A stretch of 64,000 nucleotides of DNA from Hymenobacter properus (GCF_015694735.1 NZ_JADQDP010000001.1:682001-746000), one strand, 5' to 3'. Numbered from the stretch's first letter, positions 19,805-28,785 are shown. Numbers and translations are program-made. The notes: generated from the sequence alone by a model not told the origin.

Positions 19805-21130
19805 ATGCAAATTAAGTCTTACCCGTTGCTTCGGGTTGTTGGTGGTATTCTGGTTGGTAGCGCCCTGCTCGGCAGCTGCAAAAAGGATGATGACCAGGTG
19901 ACAACGCCAGCCATCACCTACCCGGCTTTTGCCGAAGCGGCCAACCCTAGGGTGCTGTCGACGGCTCCGAACGGGACGGTGCTCTACAATGGCGGCTTTG
20001 GCTCGTCCATTGCCCAAGACCCCAACGACCCCGCGGTGTTTTACCTGCTTACCGACCGCGGCCCGAATGCGGCGGGGGTGGCAGCCAACTCCATCATCTT
20101 CGGCAAAGCCGACTTTACGCCCCAGATTGGCAAGTTCCGGATGAAAGACGGGCAGCTAACGCTGGAGCAAACCATCCTGCTGAAAAACGCGGCGGGCCAG
20201 CCCCTCACCGGCCTCCCTAACCCTTCCGGCCAAGGCAGCACCGGCGAAACTGCCCTCGACCTCACGGGCCAGGCCCTCGCGCCCAGCGCCGACGGCATCG
20301 ACTCGGAAGGCCTCGTACTGGCCGCCGATGGCTCCTTTTGGATTAGCGACGAGTACGGCCCACACATCGCCCATTTCGATGCCACCGGCAAAACCATCGA
20401 GCGCATCAATCCCTTCGGCACAGGCACCGGGGGCCGCACGCTGCCCCTGGTGCTGGCCCGCCGCCGCCCCAACCGGGGCATGGAAGGCCTGACCATCACG
20501 CCCGATGGCAAAACGCTGGTGGGCCTCATGCAGTCGCCCCTGTACAACCCGTCGTCGAGCGCCGTTTCGGGTTCGGTGGTGTTGCGCGTGCTCACGTTCG
20601 ATATCGCCACCGGCGCCACCAAGCAGTTTGCCTATTTGATGGAAAACGCCAGCCTGACCGGGTGCAGCGAAATTGTGGCCATCACCAACACCACTTTTCT
20701 GGCCTTGGAGCGCGACGGGCTCTACGGGGGCAATACAACGTCGCCGGCCACTTTTAAGCGAGTGTATAAATTCGACCTCGCCGGCGCCACGGACATCTCC
20801 GATGCCGCCAACACTGCCGCCGGCAAGCTCTACGGCGGCCTCACGGTGGAGCAGTTGAAAGACCGCGCCGGTCTGACTACGGCCGGCATCGTGCCGGTAA
20901 CCAAAACGCTGGTGCTAGACCTGCTCACCGACATTTCGCCCGTATACCCGCACGACAAAGCCGAGGGCCTCACCATCATCGGCAACGACATGCTGGCCAT
21001 TTCCAACGACGACGATTTTGGCGTGGTGGATAACGGAGCCAATGGATTTGCGACCAAAACCCTGCCCGCCACCGGCAAGGTGGATTTGAACCGCATTTAT
21101 TTCGTGAAGCTCAAAACGCCCCTGCGCTAA
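19805..21130 (+). CDS. Phytase-like esterase lipoprotein (PF13449 type)
   Basis: A 441-residue surface or periplasmic lipoprotein: signal peptide with lipobox LGSC (Cys24), then a beta-propeller of the 'esterase-like activity of phytase' family. Family motifs seen include FGSSIAQDPNDPAVFYLLTDRGPNA (in two parts), DGIDSEGLVLAADGSFWISDEYG and RGMEGLTITPDGKTLVGLMQS, then PHDKAEGLTIIGNDMLAISNDDDFG near the end. Relatives are calcium-dependent and probably hydrolyse phosphate esters, but activity is rarely shown. It lies between two copies of the family-2 repeat. A weak hairpin at 21175-21206 follows it. Confidence 0.85.
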   Translation: MQIKSYPLLRVVGGILVGSALLGSCKKDDDQVTTPAITYPAFAEAANPRVLSTAPNGTVLYNGGFGSSIAQDPNDPAVFYLLTDRGPNAAGVAANSIIFGKADFTPQIGKFRMKDGQLTLEQTILLKNAAGQPLTGLPNPSGQGSTGETALDLTGQALAPSADGIDSEGLVLAADGSFWISDEYGPHIAHFDATGKTIERINPFGTGTGGRTLPLVLARRRPNRGMEGLTITPDGKTLVGLMQSPLYNPSSSAVSGSVVLRVLTFDIATGATKQFAYLMENASLTGCSEIVAITNTTFLALERDGLYGGNTTSPATFKRVYKFDLAGATDISDAANTAAGKLYGGLTVEQLKDRAGLTTAGIVPVTKTLVLDLLTDISPVYPHDKAEGLTIIGNDMLAISNDDDFGVVDNGANGFATKTLPATGKVDLNRIYFVKLKTPLR

Positions 21131-21174
21131 GGGGTTACAGCCGGCAGCAAAGGCCAAGGCACCAAGGACTACGA

Positions 21175-21206
21175 TAAGGCTGTCGGAATTCGTTCTGGCA
21201 GCCTTA
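21175..21206 (+). terminator. Weak terminator-like hairpin
   Basis: Arms TAAGGCTG (21175-21182) and CAGCCTTA (21199-21206) with a 16-nt loop, 45 bp after the phytase-like gene. No T tract. Confidence 0.45.
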
Positions 21207-21254
21207 CCCTGTTTAGGGCACCCGGCAACCGTCCTATTTTGTCGCTTTGCAGGT

Positions 21255-21306
21255 AGCTTCACTCGCCTCCCCCGCCACGCAAGTGGCAGCGAAGGGCGCG
21301 GGGGAT
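21255..21306. repeat. GC-rich interspersed repeat, family 2, copy 2
   Basis: About 52 bp in the same orientation as 19648-19698: AGCTTCACTCGCCTCCCCCG then CCACGCAAGTGGC and GGGCGCGGGGGAT. Most differences from copy 1 are substitutions plus one 1-nt gap. It has a GCCACGCAAGTGGC hairpin. Confidence 0.7.
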
Positions 21307-21355
21307 CCATTAACCAGCAACTTAGACTGTCGCTTCTGTTGATGGTGTTTCAATG

Positions 21356-21385
21356 TTGAGGTTGGCCTTCTTTCGCCTACCTTTC
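21356..21385 (+). promoter_or_regulatory. Candidate promoter of the 21403 gene
   Basis: TTG (21356-21358), a 19-nt spacer and TACCTTTC (21378-21385), one base off TAnnTTTG, 18 bp before the ATG. Confidence 0.55.
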
Positions 21386-21402
21386 AAGCTAAAACTCATC
21401 GC

Positions 21403-22077
21403 ATGAAAAAACCATTTACCCTCATCTGCACCTGCGCCGCCATTGCGTTGGCACTTCCCGGTTTTTCGCAGGCTCCGGCCATGCTCCAGCCGGTGCCCAT
21501 GCCCACGGCCAGCCCGGACACGTCGCCGGGTGCCATCCTTAAGAAGTCGAACGGCGTCATCAAAAAGAAGCTGCCCGACGACCTGCCGCAGGAAAAGCTG
21601 CTGTTTGTGAAGTACCAGCCCTTGACGTTGCCCCCCGAAGGCCCTAAAGGCTGGGGCATCCAACGCCGCAATTATTTCCTCAAGAAAAAGCACAACGATG
21701 TTTTTCCGGAGGCCAATAAGCAGTTGCAGGAAGCCGCGAAGCTTTACCCCTACGCGCACCGCATCACGACGCTGGACTCGGTGGCTTATTACCAGGAGCA
21801 CGGGTACAAGTACATGCTCATGCAGAGTTCCTTCAACTCGGTGGCGGACGGGACCTTTCAGGGCACCACCGGCAACACCATCGGCACGGGCAGTCCCGGG
21901 GGAAGTACCCGGGTGATGACTACGACCTCGGTTGACCTGTACGTACAAGAATTGAACAGCGGCGACAAGTACGTTTTCGATGATTTCAGCGAAACCTTTA
22001 TCTATTATTATAAAGGTCAGGTTGGCATGTTGCTGAAAAAGGTTGACAAGCAGTTTAATGCCAAGAAGAAAAGCTAA
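21403..22077 (+). CDS. Secreted protein of unknown function
   Basis: A 224-residue exported protein with a signal peptide (MKKPFTLICTCAAIALALPGFSQ). The mature part is rich in lysine and proline at the front (PMLQP, ILKKSNGVIKKKLPDD) and in Tyr, Ser and Thr later (HGYKYMLMQSSFNSV, a Gly/Thr stretch, SETFIYYYKGQVG), and ends with a basic KKVDKQFNAKKKS. No known domain or catalytic motif is recognised. It has its own promoter-like site and a strong terminator, so it is probably a single-gene unit. Confidence 0.65.
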   Translation: MKKPFTLICTCAAIALALPGFSQAPAMLQPVPMPTASPDTSPGAILKKSNGVIKKKLPDDLPQEKLLFVKYQPLTLPPEGPKGWGIQRRNYFLKKKHNDVFPEANKQLQEAAKLYPYAHRITTLDSVAYYQEHGYKYMLMQSSFNSVADGTFQGTTGNTIGTGSPGGSTRVMTTTSVDLYVQELNSGDKYVFDDFSETFIYYYKGQVGMLLKKVDKQFNAKKKS

Positions 22078-22119
22078 AACCGGCAATGCCCGGGAGCTCT
22101 TTTGGTGAAGCAGACTTAC

Positions 22120-22147
22120 AAAGCCCGTAGTTTTTTCTACGGGCTTT
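22120..22147 (+). terminator. Rho-independent terminator
   Basis: Perfect 11-bp arms AAAGCCCGTAG and CTACGGGCTTT with a T loop, then more T, about 43 bp after the 21403-22077 stop. Confidence 0.88.
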
Positions 22148-22345
22148 TTAATACCTCCTTAGCCAGCCGCAGCGCCAATTGCGTGGCAGTACAGTTGCTG
22201 TGCCGCTTCAGCGCCATTGCCACGGCTAGGGGGCCGGGCGGGGCCGTGTTTGCAACCCTGATACCGGCGGGCAAGTATGCCGCAGCTAGCGTAGTGCGGG
22301 CTTACTTTGCCCGTCTACCGCTTCATAAATTTTTGCTTGCGCTTC

Positions 22346-22948
22346 ATGATTACCCATTTCAACGAACTGGACAGGGCCAAACTGCTGCTGCTCTACCACC
22401 TCAACCCGGTAGAACCCAAGGCGCCGCCCATACCCAAAGGGCCTCTGCTGCGGATTGTGATTATCCGGCACGGCGAGAAGCCCACCGAGGGCGACAACCT
22501 TTCGGCCGAAGGCCTGGCGCGGGCGCTGGCCCTGCCCGACGTGCTCAACGAACTCCTGCCCCGGCCGCCCGATTTCACTTATGTGCCGTGCATCGGCACC
22601 GACAAGGAAGAAACCACCCGCGTGCGCATGATGCAAACCGTGCTGCCCTACGCCGTGCAACACAACCTGACCATCAACAGCGACTACGCACCCGATGAAG
22701 TGAAGGGGCTGGTGAAGGAGCTGCGACGCCTGCGCGGCACCGTGCTGCTGGTGTGGGAGCATCACAACATTGTGCGCATTGCCGAGGCTCTGGGCATTGC
22801 CGAGCCGCAGGAATGGCCCGATGACGACTACGACAGCATCTGGACCATCACCTTCAAGAAAGGCCGCCCCGGGGGCAAGGCCAAACAGCCGGTGCTCAAA
22901 AAGAGCCGGCAAGGCATTGAGCCGGAACCGATTCAACCCGGCGCGTGA
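22346..22948 (+). CDS. Histidine phosphatase family protein
   Basis: A 200-residue cytoplasmic protein of the phosphoglycerate-mutase-like fold. The phosphoacceptor motif is IIRHGEKP (Arg41, His42, Glu44). The second catalytic histidine is in LLVWEHHN (His139). LSAEGLARALALPDVL is typical of the SixA/broad-specificity branch. The C-terminus carries a basic, probably disordered tail (KKGRPGGKAKQPVLKKSRQG). ATG 22346 fits; an upstream ATG at 22307 would add an unconserved stretch. Substrate unknown. Confidence 0.82.
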   Translation: MITHFNELDRAKLLLLYHLNPVEPKAPPIPKGPLLRIVIIRHGEKPTEGDNLSAEGLARALALPDVLNELLPRPPDFTYVPCIGTDKEETTRVRMMQTVLPYAVQHNLTINSDYAPDEVKGLVKELRRLRGTVLLVWEHHNIVRIAEALGIAEPQEWPDDDYDSIWTITFKKGRPGGKAKQPVLKKSRQGIEPEPIQPGA

Positions 22949-23041
22949 GTCGGCAGCTCAAGGAAATTTCGAACCGAGTGCCGCTTTGGGTAATTGCAAC
23001 CACTTGCGGCAATTTGGCCCGCGTGGCCCTTATTTGCGATT

Positions 23042-23761
23042 ATGCGCGCCCTCAATAACCTTCTACTGCTAAGCCTGCTGCCGGCCTTCTGGGCTTGTAG
23101 CAGCCGGGCGCCCGCGGTGCGGCTGGAAGGCAAAACCACAGCCAACGGCAACCAGTATTCCCTTTTTCACCCCCAGGGCCTGGCCCTGCAGCTCGTAACC
23201 ACCCGGCCAGACGTGGCCGACGACCGCAACAAGCTGAGCGTGGCTGCCGCTTACACCGATTTGGACACCAACCAGCCCCTGGATTTGCTGGTGTGCAACG
23301 GCCGCGAGCTACAGGCCCGCGCCAAAGTGGGATTCCTGAACGGCATGCTGACGCTGGTGGGCGACAGCCTCACGATAAGCCGGATTCCGGAAGGGCAGCC
23401 ACGGCTTCGCACGGAAATGGAACGCATTCAACGAAAACAGGGCACGCTGCTGCTCCAGGAGCTGCTGGTGTACCAGGGCCGGAGCGTGCATGCGGCGGGC
23501 GGCAGCGTGTTTCAACGCCGGGCGCTGGTAGAAATGGCGGGCCATCGGTATGCGGTGGTGGAAAGCGTGGCCGACAACCTCACCCTAAGGCAATTTGGCG
23601 ACGACCTGCGGGAGTTGGGCGCCCACAATGCGCTTTACCTCGACATGGGCGACTGGGACGAAGGCTGGTACCGGGCCGGTGGCCAGGTGGTAAGGCTGGG
23701 CCACCGCCGCAGCGAAACGGCCCGGCAGTCGAACTGGCTGGTGATGGTACAACGGGACTGA
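23042..23761 (+). CDS. Lipoprotein with NAGPA/DUF2233-like (phosphodiester glycosidase) pattern
   Basis: A 239-residue lipoprotein (MRALNNLLLLSLLPAFWAC, lipobox FWAC). The C-terminal segment LRQFGDDLRELGAHNALYLDMGDWDEGWYR closely follows the pattern of NAGPA/DUF2233 proteins, where an acidic or GGGS-type loop follows ALYLD. The upstream FLNGMLTLV resembles their NGxF motif. The usual glycine-rich loop is replaced by GDWDEGW, so catalytic activity is doubtful. I start at ATG 23042 because the lipobox is then in place. The family call is tentative. Confidence 0.55.
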   Translation: MRALNNLLLLSLLPAFWACSSRAPAVRLEGKTTANGNQYSLFHPQGLALQLVTTRPDVADDRNKLSVAAAYTDLDTNQPLDLLVCNGRELQARAKVGFLNGMLTLVGDSLTISRIPEGQPRLRTEMERIQRKQGTLLLQELLVYQGRSVHAAGGSVFQRRALVEMAGHRYAVVESVADNLTLRQFGDDLRELGAHNALYLDMGDWDEGWYRAGGQVVRLGHRRSETARQSNWLVMVQRD

Positions 23762-23859
23762 AGCCGCACTTGCCGGCGGTACCACCCGGCGTGGGCGCTT
23801 GCTGCTACGTCGCGGCCTTCTTGAGCGAAAGCGAATTGTGCCCAAACCGTTGAGTTGGA

Positions 23860-25137
23860 TTAGGTCAGGGCTGGGCTGGGATTTGTGGCCGGCATTGAGG
23901 TTGCCGGGCGCGCGGCGGCCCCGGTTTCGCGCAGCAGCAGGCTGGCCAAGAGGGCCAGGCAGGTGCAGGCTATCCAGAACAGGCCGCCACGTTCGAAGTG
24001 CGCGGCGGGGTCGGCCAGGCCTAGGCTTTGGCCATAGAGGCGGGCAAACAGCGGCCCCAGCACGGCCGACACGCCGAAGGTGAGGAAGTTCATGGCCCCG
24101 GTGGCGCTGCCTTTCACGTGGTCGGGGTTGGCTTCTTTAATGATGGAATAGGGAATCATGGCCGCGCCCGAGGCGATGCCAAACAGCAGCAGGCTGACCG
24201 GCAGCGGCAGCAGCGCGGGCAGGTAGAGCTGCTGCAGGCCCAGCAGCACCATGCCGCCAGCCCCCAGCCAGATAACCGGCTTGCGGCGGCCCAGGCGGTC
24301 GGCCAGCCAGCCCAGTGCCGGGCAGCCCACCACCCAGCCAAGCGGCACCATAGAGCAGGCCCAGATGGCAGCGGCGTAGCTCAGGCGCTGGTCCTGCTGC
24401 AGGGCGGCCACGCCCCAGTTCATGGCGAAAATGGTAGTGGGCGCAAACAGCAAGCCCGCCACCAGGCCGCAGAGGTAGGACTGCGGGTTGCTGAACACGA
24501 TTTTGTAGGGCTGCAGCAGGCCGCCTTGCGCTGCGGGTTGGCGGGCTTGCTCGTTGGCATCGTTGGGGGTGATGAAGTACAAGGCCACGCCGGTGGCCAG
24601 GTTGGCCAGGCCCATCAACACCCAGAACACGCGTACGTCGAAACCTCCGTGAATGAGCGGCCCCACCAGCGACTGCCCCAGCGCCCCGCCCAGCATGCCC
24701 AGGCACTGCGTGGCCCCAATAGCCGTGGCCAACGACTGCGCCCGAAACCCGCGCGACGCCAGGTACACCGACCCCGTGAACGCAAACGCCGACCCGGCGC
24801 CCTGCAGCAGCCGGCCGCTGTTGCCGGCCGTGGCCCCGGGCAGCGCAAACAGCAGGCAGCCCAGCGCCACCATGGCAATGCCCGTGGGCAGCGCGTACTT
24901 CGCGCCCGTGCGGTCGAGGGCCACTCCCGCCACCAGGCCGGTCACCGAGTAGGTGTAGTAATACGTGCCCAAAATGGCCCCCACGCCCACCGCATCGACC
25001 CCGAACGTGCGCGCTAACTCCGGTATCATCACCGCCGGCCCGGAACGCACGGCGTATTCGAGGAAGTAAAAAATGAGCGAGAATACCCACGCGATGACGT
25101 AGGGCCGGGTGCGAGCAGGGGTTTCGGTGAGGTCCAT
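23860..25137 (-). CDS. MFS transporter
   Basis: A 425-residue carrier with 12 predicted transmembrane segments. It opens RPYVIAWVFSLIFYFLEYAVR and the first cytoplasmic loop has VALDRTGAKYALPTG, matching the MFS motif A region; the second-half equivalent is LGWLADRLGRRKPV. The pattern SGPAVMIPELARTFGVDAVGVG is common to the anion:cation symporter-like and sugar-phosphate groups. The substrate cannot be assigned. It converges with the NAGPA-like gene, and no regulator is adjacent. Confidence 0.85.
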   Translation of the reverse strand: MDLTETPARTRPYVIAWVFSLIFYFLEYAVRSGPAVMIPELARTFGVDAVGVGAILGTYYYTYSVTGLVAGVALDRTGAKYALPTGIAMVALGCLLFALPGATAGNSGRLLQGAGSAFAFTGSVYLASRGFRAQSLATAIGATQCLGMLGGALGQSLVGPLIHGGFDVRVFWVLMGLANLATGVALYFITPNDANEQARQPAAQGGLLQPYKIVFSNPQSYLCGLVAGLLFAPTTIFAMNWGVAALQQDQRLSYAAAIWACSMVPLGWVVGCPALGWLADRLGRRKPVIWLGAGGMVLLGLQQLYLPALLPLPVSLLLFGIASGAAMIPYSIIKEANPDHVKGSATGAMNFLTFGVSAVLGPLFARLYGQSLGLADPAAHFERGGLFWIACTCLALLASLLLRETGAAARPATSMPATNPSPALT

Positions 25138-25323
25138 TTCGGCTTGGTTTCAGCGAGTAGAACTGTCGGTTCAAGCCAAAGGTTGGCAGCCCGGCCCAGC
25201 TGTAGCGGAAGCAGCACAAGCTTGGAGGCACGCAAGTTGCGGTTGCTCAGCCCGACAGCGCCGGGGAATTAGCATCGGCGGGTGGCTTCCGCGCGGCTCG
25301 GTAACCAGCCGCCGTCCGATTTC

Positions 25324-26415
25324 TCAGGCCTTGGTTTCGGCCGAATACAAGGCCACCGTGCCGGCCTTGCCGCGCAACGGAAACTCGCCCTTGGCCTCGA
25401 AGCGGAATTCGGGCGGGTGCGGCAGGGCGTCGTAGAGCGACGCAGAAAGCAGCAGGCGGCTGTGGAGGGCGTTGCACTGGGCCTCGATGCGGGCGGTGGT
25501 GTTGAGCACGTCGCCGTGGAACACCAGTTCGGTTTTGACGGCGCCCACCTGGGTGGCCATCACCGGGCCGCCGTGCAGGCCGGCTTTGAAGACGGGCACG
25601 GTGCCGTAGGTGCGCAGGTAGTAGGTGCGGCGCAGGTCGATGGCCTGCTGCATGGCGAAGAAGCAGCCCACGCAGCGCGCCCGCCCGATGCCGGTTTTCC
25701 ATTCCCAGGTGACCACGACTTCATCGCCCACGTACTGGTAAATCTCGCCCCGGTGCGCCACAATGGGCGCGCCCATGTCGAAGAAGAAGTCACGGATAAA
25801 CTGGCTGTACCGCTCGTTGCCCAGCTGCTCGGCCAGGGTGGTCGAGCCTTTCACATCCACAAACAGAAAGATGCGCTGCTCGGCCACCGGGTGGTGGTAG
25901 CGGCCCAGAAACAACCGCAGCAAGGCCGGCCGGCCAATCTTGTTGCTGAGTTGGTAGAGCAGCGAGGTAAACAAGCTGAGGATGCCGTAGCCGGTGAGCA
26001 GGCGCACGAAGGCCCGGCCCTCGGGCCCCACAGCCAGGCTGCGCCAGCCCCGGAAGCCCTCGGCATCAAGGGCATCCAGCAGAATATTGCCGGGGCCCGG
26101 CGCAAAGATGCGGCGGATGAGGAATAGCAGCAGCCAGAAGCCTGCCAAGTAGAGCAGCAGGCCCAGCGCCAGCCGCGCGCCCAGCCGCAGCCGCGCAAAC
26201 AGCGGCGGGTACACGTACACCTCCAGAGCGGCCACCAGCAGGCCCACCGGCCCGCCCACTTGCAGGGCCAGCCGTATGTCGGCGCCCGATAAGGTGCCGC
26301 GCACCAGCAGCACCAACAGCAGGGTGCCCACCATGAAAAAGACCGTCAGGGCCAGCACCGAGTGCCAGTAGAACCGTTGCAAAGGGCGCTGCCAGGGCGA
26401 GTGGTAAGACTTCAT
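25324..26415 (-). CDS. Membrane-bound class III adenylate/guanylate cyclase
   Basis: A 363-residue protein with four transmembrane helices (about 18-38, 50-70, 82-101 and 139-156) and a C-terminal class III cyclase domain. Both metal-binding aspartates are present: Asp187 in FVDVKGST and Asp231 in VGDEVVVTW. FKAGLHGGPVM and LNTTARIEAQ correspond to the substrate and transition-state segments. It should make a cyclic nucleotide, probably cAMP, from inside the membrane. I start at ATG 26415; the frame extends to 26481, but those codons read through repeat copy 2. The layout recalls cyclases with a four-helix membrane module. Confidence 0.85.
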   Translation of the reverse strand: MKSYHSPWQRPLQRFYWHSVLALTVFFMVGTLLLVLLVRGTLSGADIRLALQVGGPVGLLVAALEVYVYPPLFARLRLGARLALGLLLYLAGFWLLLFLIRRIFAPGPGNILLDALDAEGFRGWRSLAVGPEGRAFVRLLTGYGILSLFTSLLYQLSNKIGRPALLRLFLGRYHHPVAEQRIFLFVDVKGSTTLAEQLGNERYSQFIRDFFFDMGAPIVAHRGEIYQYVGDEVVVTWEWKTGIGRARCVGCFFAMQQAIDLRRTYYLRTYGTVPVFKAGLHGGPVMATQVGAVKTELVFHGDVLNTTARIEAQCNALHSRLLLSASLYDALPHPPEFRFEAKGEFPLRGKAGTVALYSAETKA

Positions 26416-26457
26416 GGGGGGCGAAGTTCGCATCAATCTTTCTGCCAAGCATGCCCC

Positions 26458-26542
26458 GTCATGCAGCGCGCAGCGAAGCATCTCGCGTGCTGAAGTAAAT
26501 AATTACTCTACAGTAGAGATGCTTTGCTGCGCGCTGCATGAC
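26458..26542. repeat. Interspersed palindromic repeat, copy 2
   Basis: About 85 bp, arms GTCATGCAGCGCGCAGCGAA and its complement ending GCGCGCTGCATGAC, with GATGCTT cores. It lies between the divergent cyclase and aldo/keto reductase genes. Its core 26479-26507 is identical to the reverse complement of 27547-27575 in copy 3. Confidence 0.85.
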
Positions 26543-26616
26543 AGACGGCTTTTCGTGTGTCAAATATCCCGGCCGCCAAACCGTCCTCCCCTTATCCAAA
26601 TACCTCAACCTTTCTC

Positions 26617-27489
26617 ATGTCCACCATCACCATTGCCCAACACTCCGCTCAGCCGCTCACCGTCAGCCGCCTGGGCTACGGCACCATGCGCCTCACCGGC
26701 CCCGACATCTGGGGCGAGCCCGCTGACCGCTCGCAAGCGCTGGAAATCCTGAAAACCGCTGTGGCCAGTGGGGTCAATTTCCTCGACACGGCCGACTACT
26801 ACGGCGAAGACGTGACCAACCGCCTCATTGCCGAGGCCCTGCACCCCTACCCGGCCGACCTGGTGATTTGCACCAAAGTGGGCGCCACCCGCCGGCCCGA
26901 CAAAAGCTGGGTGCCCTTCAACACCCCCGATAACCTGCGCACCAGCATCGACAACAACCTGCGCACGCTGCGGCGCGAGCAGATTCAGCTGGTACACCTG
27001 CGGCTGATGGGCCACGGCCCGGTGCCGCTGAATGAGCAGCTGGGGGCTATGTTTGAGATGCAGCGTGAAGGCAAAATCCTGCACGTTGGGCTGAGCAACG
27101 TGACCCGCGCCGAGCTGGAAGCCGGGCTACAGCAAGGCCCTATTGCCACCGTGGAGAATATGTACAGCTACGCGCAGCGCACCACCGTGACGCTGCCTCA
27201 CGGCGCCAACCCCGGCGGCGAGGAAGTGTTGGATTTGTGCGAGAAGCACGGCATTCCACTGATTCCTTTCTTTTCGCTGGTGCATGGCCTGCCCAAAGCC
27301 GGCGACAGGCTGGCCGAACTGGCCCGGCAAAAAGGCGTGACGGAGGCCCAACTCAACATTGCCTGGCTGCTGCACCGGTCGCCCTGGCTGCTGCCCATTC
27401 CCGGCACGTCGTCGTTGGCGCACTTGCGTGAGAACCTGAAAGCGGCCGAAATCCAGCTCAGCGCCGAGGACATGGCGTACCTGGGGTAG
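26617..27489 (+). CDS. Aldo/keto reductase
   Basis: A 290-residue NADPH-dependent oxidoreductase with a TIM barrel. The catalytic tetrad is visible: Asp57 and Tyr62 in FLDTADYYG, Lys87 in CTKVG and His127 in QLVHLRLMG. The C-terminal NADPH-binding part reads LLPIPGTSSLAHLRENL. It resembles the YdbC-like oxidoreductases, but the substrate is unknown. ATG 26617 gives the family N-terminus; the open frame reaches back to 26557 without support. The gene is bracketed by palindromic repeat copies 2 and 3 in opposite orientation. Confidence 0.9.
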   Translation: MSTITIAQHSAQPLTVSRLGYGTMRLTGPDIWGEPADRSQALEILKTAVASGVNFLDTADYYGEDVTNRLIAEALHPYPADLVICTKVGATRRPDKSWVPFNTPDNLRTSIDNNLRTLRREQIQLVHLRLMGHGPVPLNEQLGAMFEMQREGKILHVGLSNVTRAELEAGLQQGPIATVENMYSYAQRTTVTLPHGANPGGEEVLDLCEKHGIPLIPFFSLVHGLPKAGDRLAELARQKGVTEAQLNIAWLLHRSPWLLPIPGTSSLAHLRENLKAAEIQLSAEDMAYLG

Positions 27490-27506
27490 CTGGATGCATT
27501 GAAAAA

Positions 27507-27600
27507 AACGTCATGCTGAGCGCAGCCGAAGCATCTCTGCCGCAGGAGTAATTATTTACTTCAGCACGCGAGATGCTTCGGCTGCGCTCAGCATGACGTT
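27507..27600. repeat. Interspersed palindromic repeat, copy 3
   Basis: Begins AACGTCATGCTGAGCGCAGC and ends with the complement GCATGACGTT; arms pair over about 30 bp. It starts 18 bp after the aldo/keto reductase stop. Confidence 0.88.
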
Positions 27601-27705
27601 CTGAAATGGTTCTGCTTGGTCGGGCACCTTTCTGGGGCAACTCTCGGTTTTGGCGCTGCGTCTATTAGCGCATCCACCCATCTACTGAGCTTATTGATTG
27701 CCGCA

Positions 27706-28785
27706 ATGAAACGCTGCTTTTGGTATGGCATCGGGGCCCTGTTCCTGTCGGCCCCTGCCCAAGCCCAAACCGCCACCCCCTCCCTGTCGGGCATCTGGCA
27801 GGGCGTGGAAAACGAAACTTCCCAACCCGACAAATACTGGCCTTCGCTGTTGCGCCTGCAGCAAGGCAAAGGCCCGGATGCCTTTGGCATTCTCTACGAA
27901 GAAGTGGGCGACCAACCGAATGTCACGGTCACCTTCCAGATGAAGGGCACCCGCACCGCCACGGGCCTGCGCCTGGAGCATGTGAACAAGCTGAACGAAA
28001 CCGGCTGGACGCCCGGCAGCTACTGGTGCGACGGCTCCATCACTTTCACCTACGACCCGGCCCTGGAGAAACTCACCGGCCACGCCACCTACCGCCCGCA
28101 CAACGATTGCAGCGTGGGCACGCTCACGCTCTACCGCGTCAAGCTAAAATCGGCCGCTACGGTGCCGGCTAGCGTTGAGAGTAGCCTGCGCGTGTCGGGC
28201 CGCAACGTGCTCTGGTACGCCGACGCCGAACTGAAGCAGCCGGTGAACACCGGCAACACTTACCGCACCAAGCTCAACAAAACCACCACCTTCTATATCA
28301 CGCAGGGCTACTACCCCACCAAGGAAAGCTCGGCCGTACCCGTCACCATCAAAGTAACGGGCACTCCGCCGAAAACCGCCACGCCTGCCCCGCCCCCACC
28401 GCCCGTGCCTGCGCCCGATACGGCCCGCCCCGCCCCGGCCGCGCCCCTGATTTCGACCACGCCCGTGGTGCTGCCCACGGTGCTATTCAAGGTGGGCAAG
28501 CCGGAATTGCTGCCCGAGTCCAGCCCAGCGCTTGACCAGCTGGCGGCTGAGCTGAAAAGCCGGCCTACGCTGCAAATCCGTGTATCGGGCCACGCCGACA
28601 AGGTGGGCGAACCTGATAAGAACCAAGTACTGAGCGAGCAGCGGGCCGAAGCGGTGAAAGCTTACCTGGTGAAGGCCGGCATTGCAGCCGAGCGCATTAG
28701 CACCATTGGCTACGGCGACACCCGCCCACTTCACCCCTCACCCGACGTGCGCAACCGCCGCGTGGAAGTGGAAGAAGTGAAGTAG
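27706..28785 (+). CDS. OmpA-family protein with Ig-like and unknown N-terminal domain (paralogue A)
   Basis: A 359-residue exported protein. A signal peptide (residues 1-21, ending APAQAQ) is followed by an unknown beta-rich domain (about 25-145) opening LSGIWQGVE. Then comes an Ig-like module (about 155-220) with VLWYADAELKQPV and TTTFYITQGYY, similar to Ig_7-type repeats. A proline-rich linker (about 225-250) leads to an OmpA domain (about 255-359) with SGHADKVGEPDKNQVLSEQRA, including the Asp and Arg that grip diaminopimelate. It should tether to peptidoglycan from the outer membrane or periplasm. It is a paralogue of 29786-30814. ATG 27706 starts the signal peptide. Confidence 0.82.
   Translation: MKRCFWYGIGALFLSAPAQAQTATPSLSGIWQGVENETSQPDKYWPSLLRLQQGKGPDAFGILYEEVGDQPNVTVTFQMKGTRTATGLRLEHVNKLNETGWTPGSYWCDGSITFTYDPALEKLTGHATYRPHNDCSVGTLTLYRVKLKSAATVPASVESSLRVSGRNVLWYADAELKQPVNTGNTYRTKLNKTTTFYITQGYYPTKESSAVPVTIKVTGTPPKTATPAPPPPPVPAPDTARPAPAAPLISTTPVVLPTVLFKVGKPELLPESSPALDQLAAELKSRPTLQIRVSGHADKVGEPDKNQVLSEQRAEAVKAYLVKAGIAAERISTIGYGDTRPLHPSPDVRNRRVEVEEVK

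Noticed and set aside
23042..23761. Considered as an active phosphodiester glycosidase
   Set aside because: The glycine-rich active-site loop expected after ALYLD is replaced by GDWDEGW, so only a tentative family call is made.
25324..26415. Cyclase gene considered as part of a CBASS-type or Pycsar-like defence system
   Set aside because: It is a class III cyclase with four membrane helices and standard motifs, and no effector or accessory gene is next to it; the neighbours are an MFS carrier and an aldo/keto reductase.
26416..26481. N-terminal extension of the cyclase (22 codons)
   Set aside because: The extra codons run into the palindromic repeat copy 2; ATG 26415 gives a normal membrane start.
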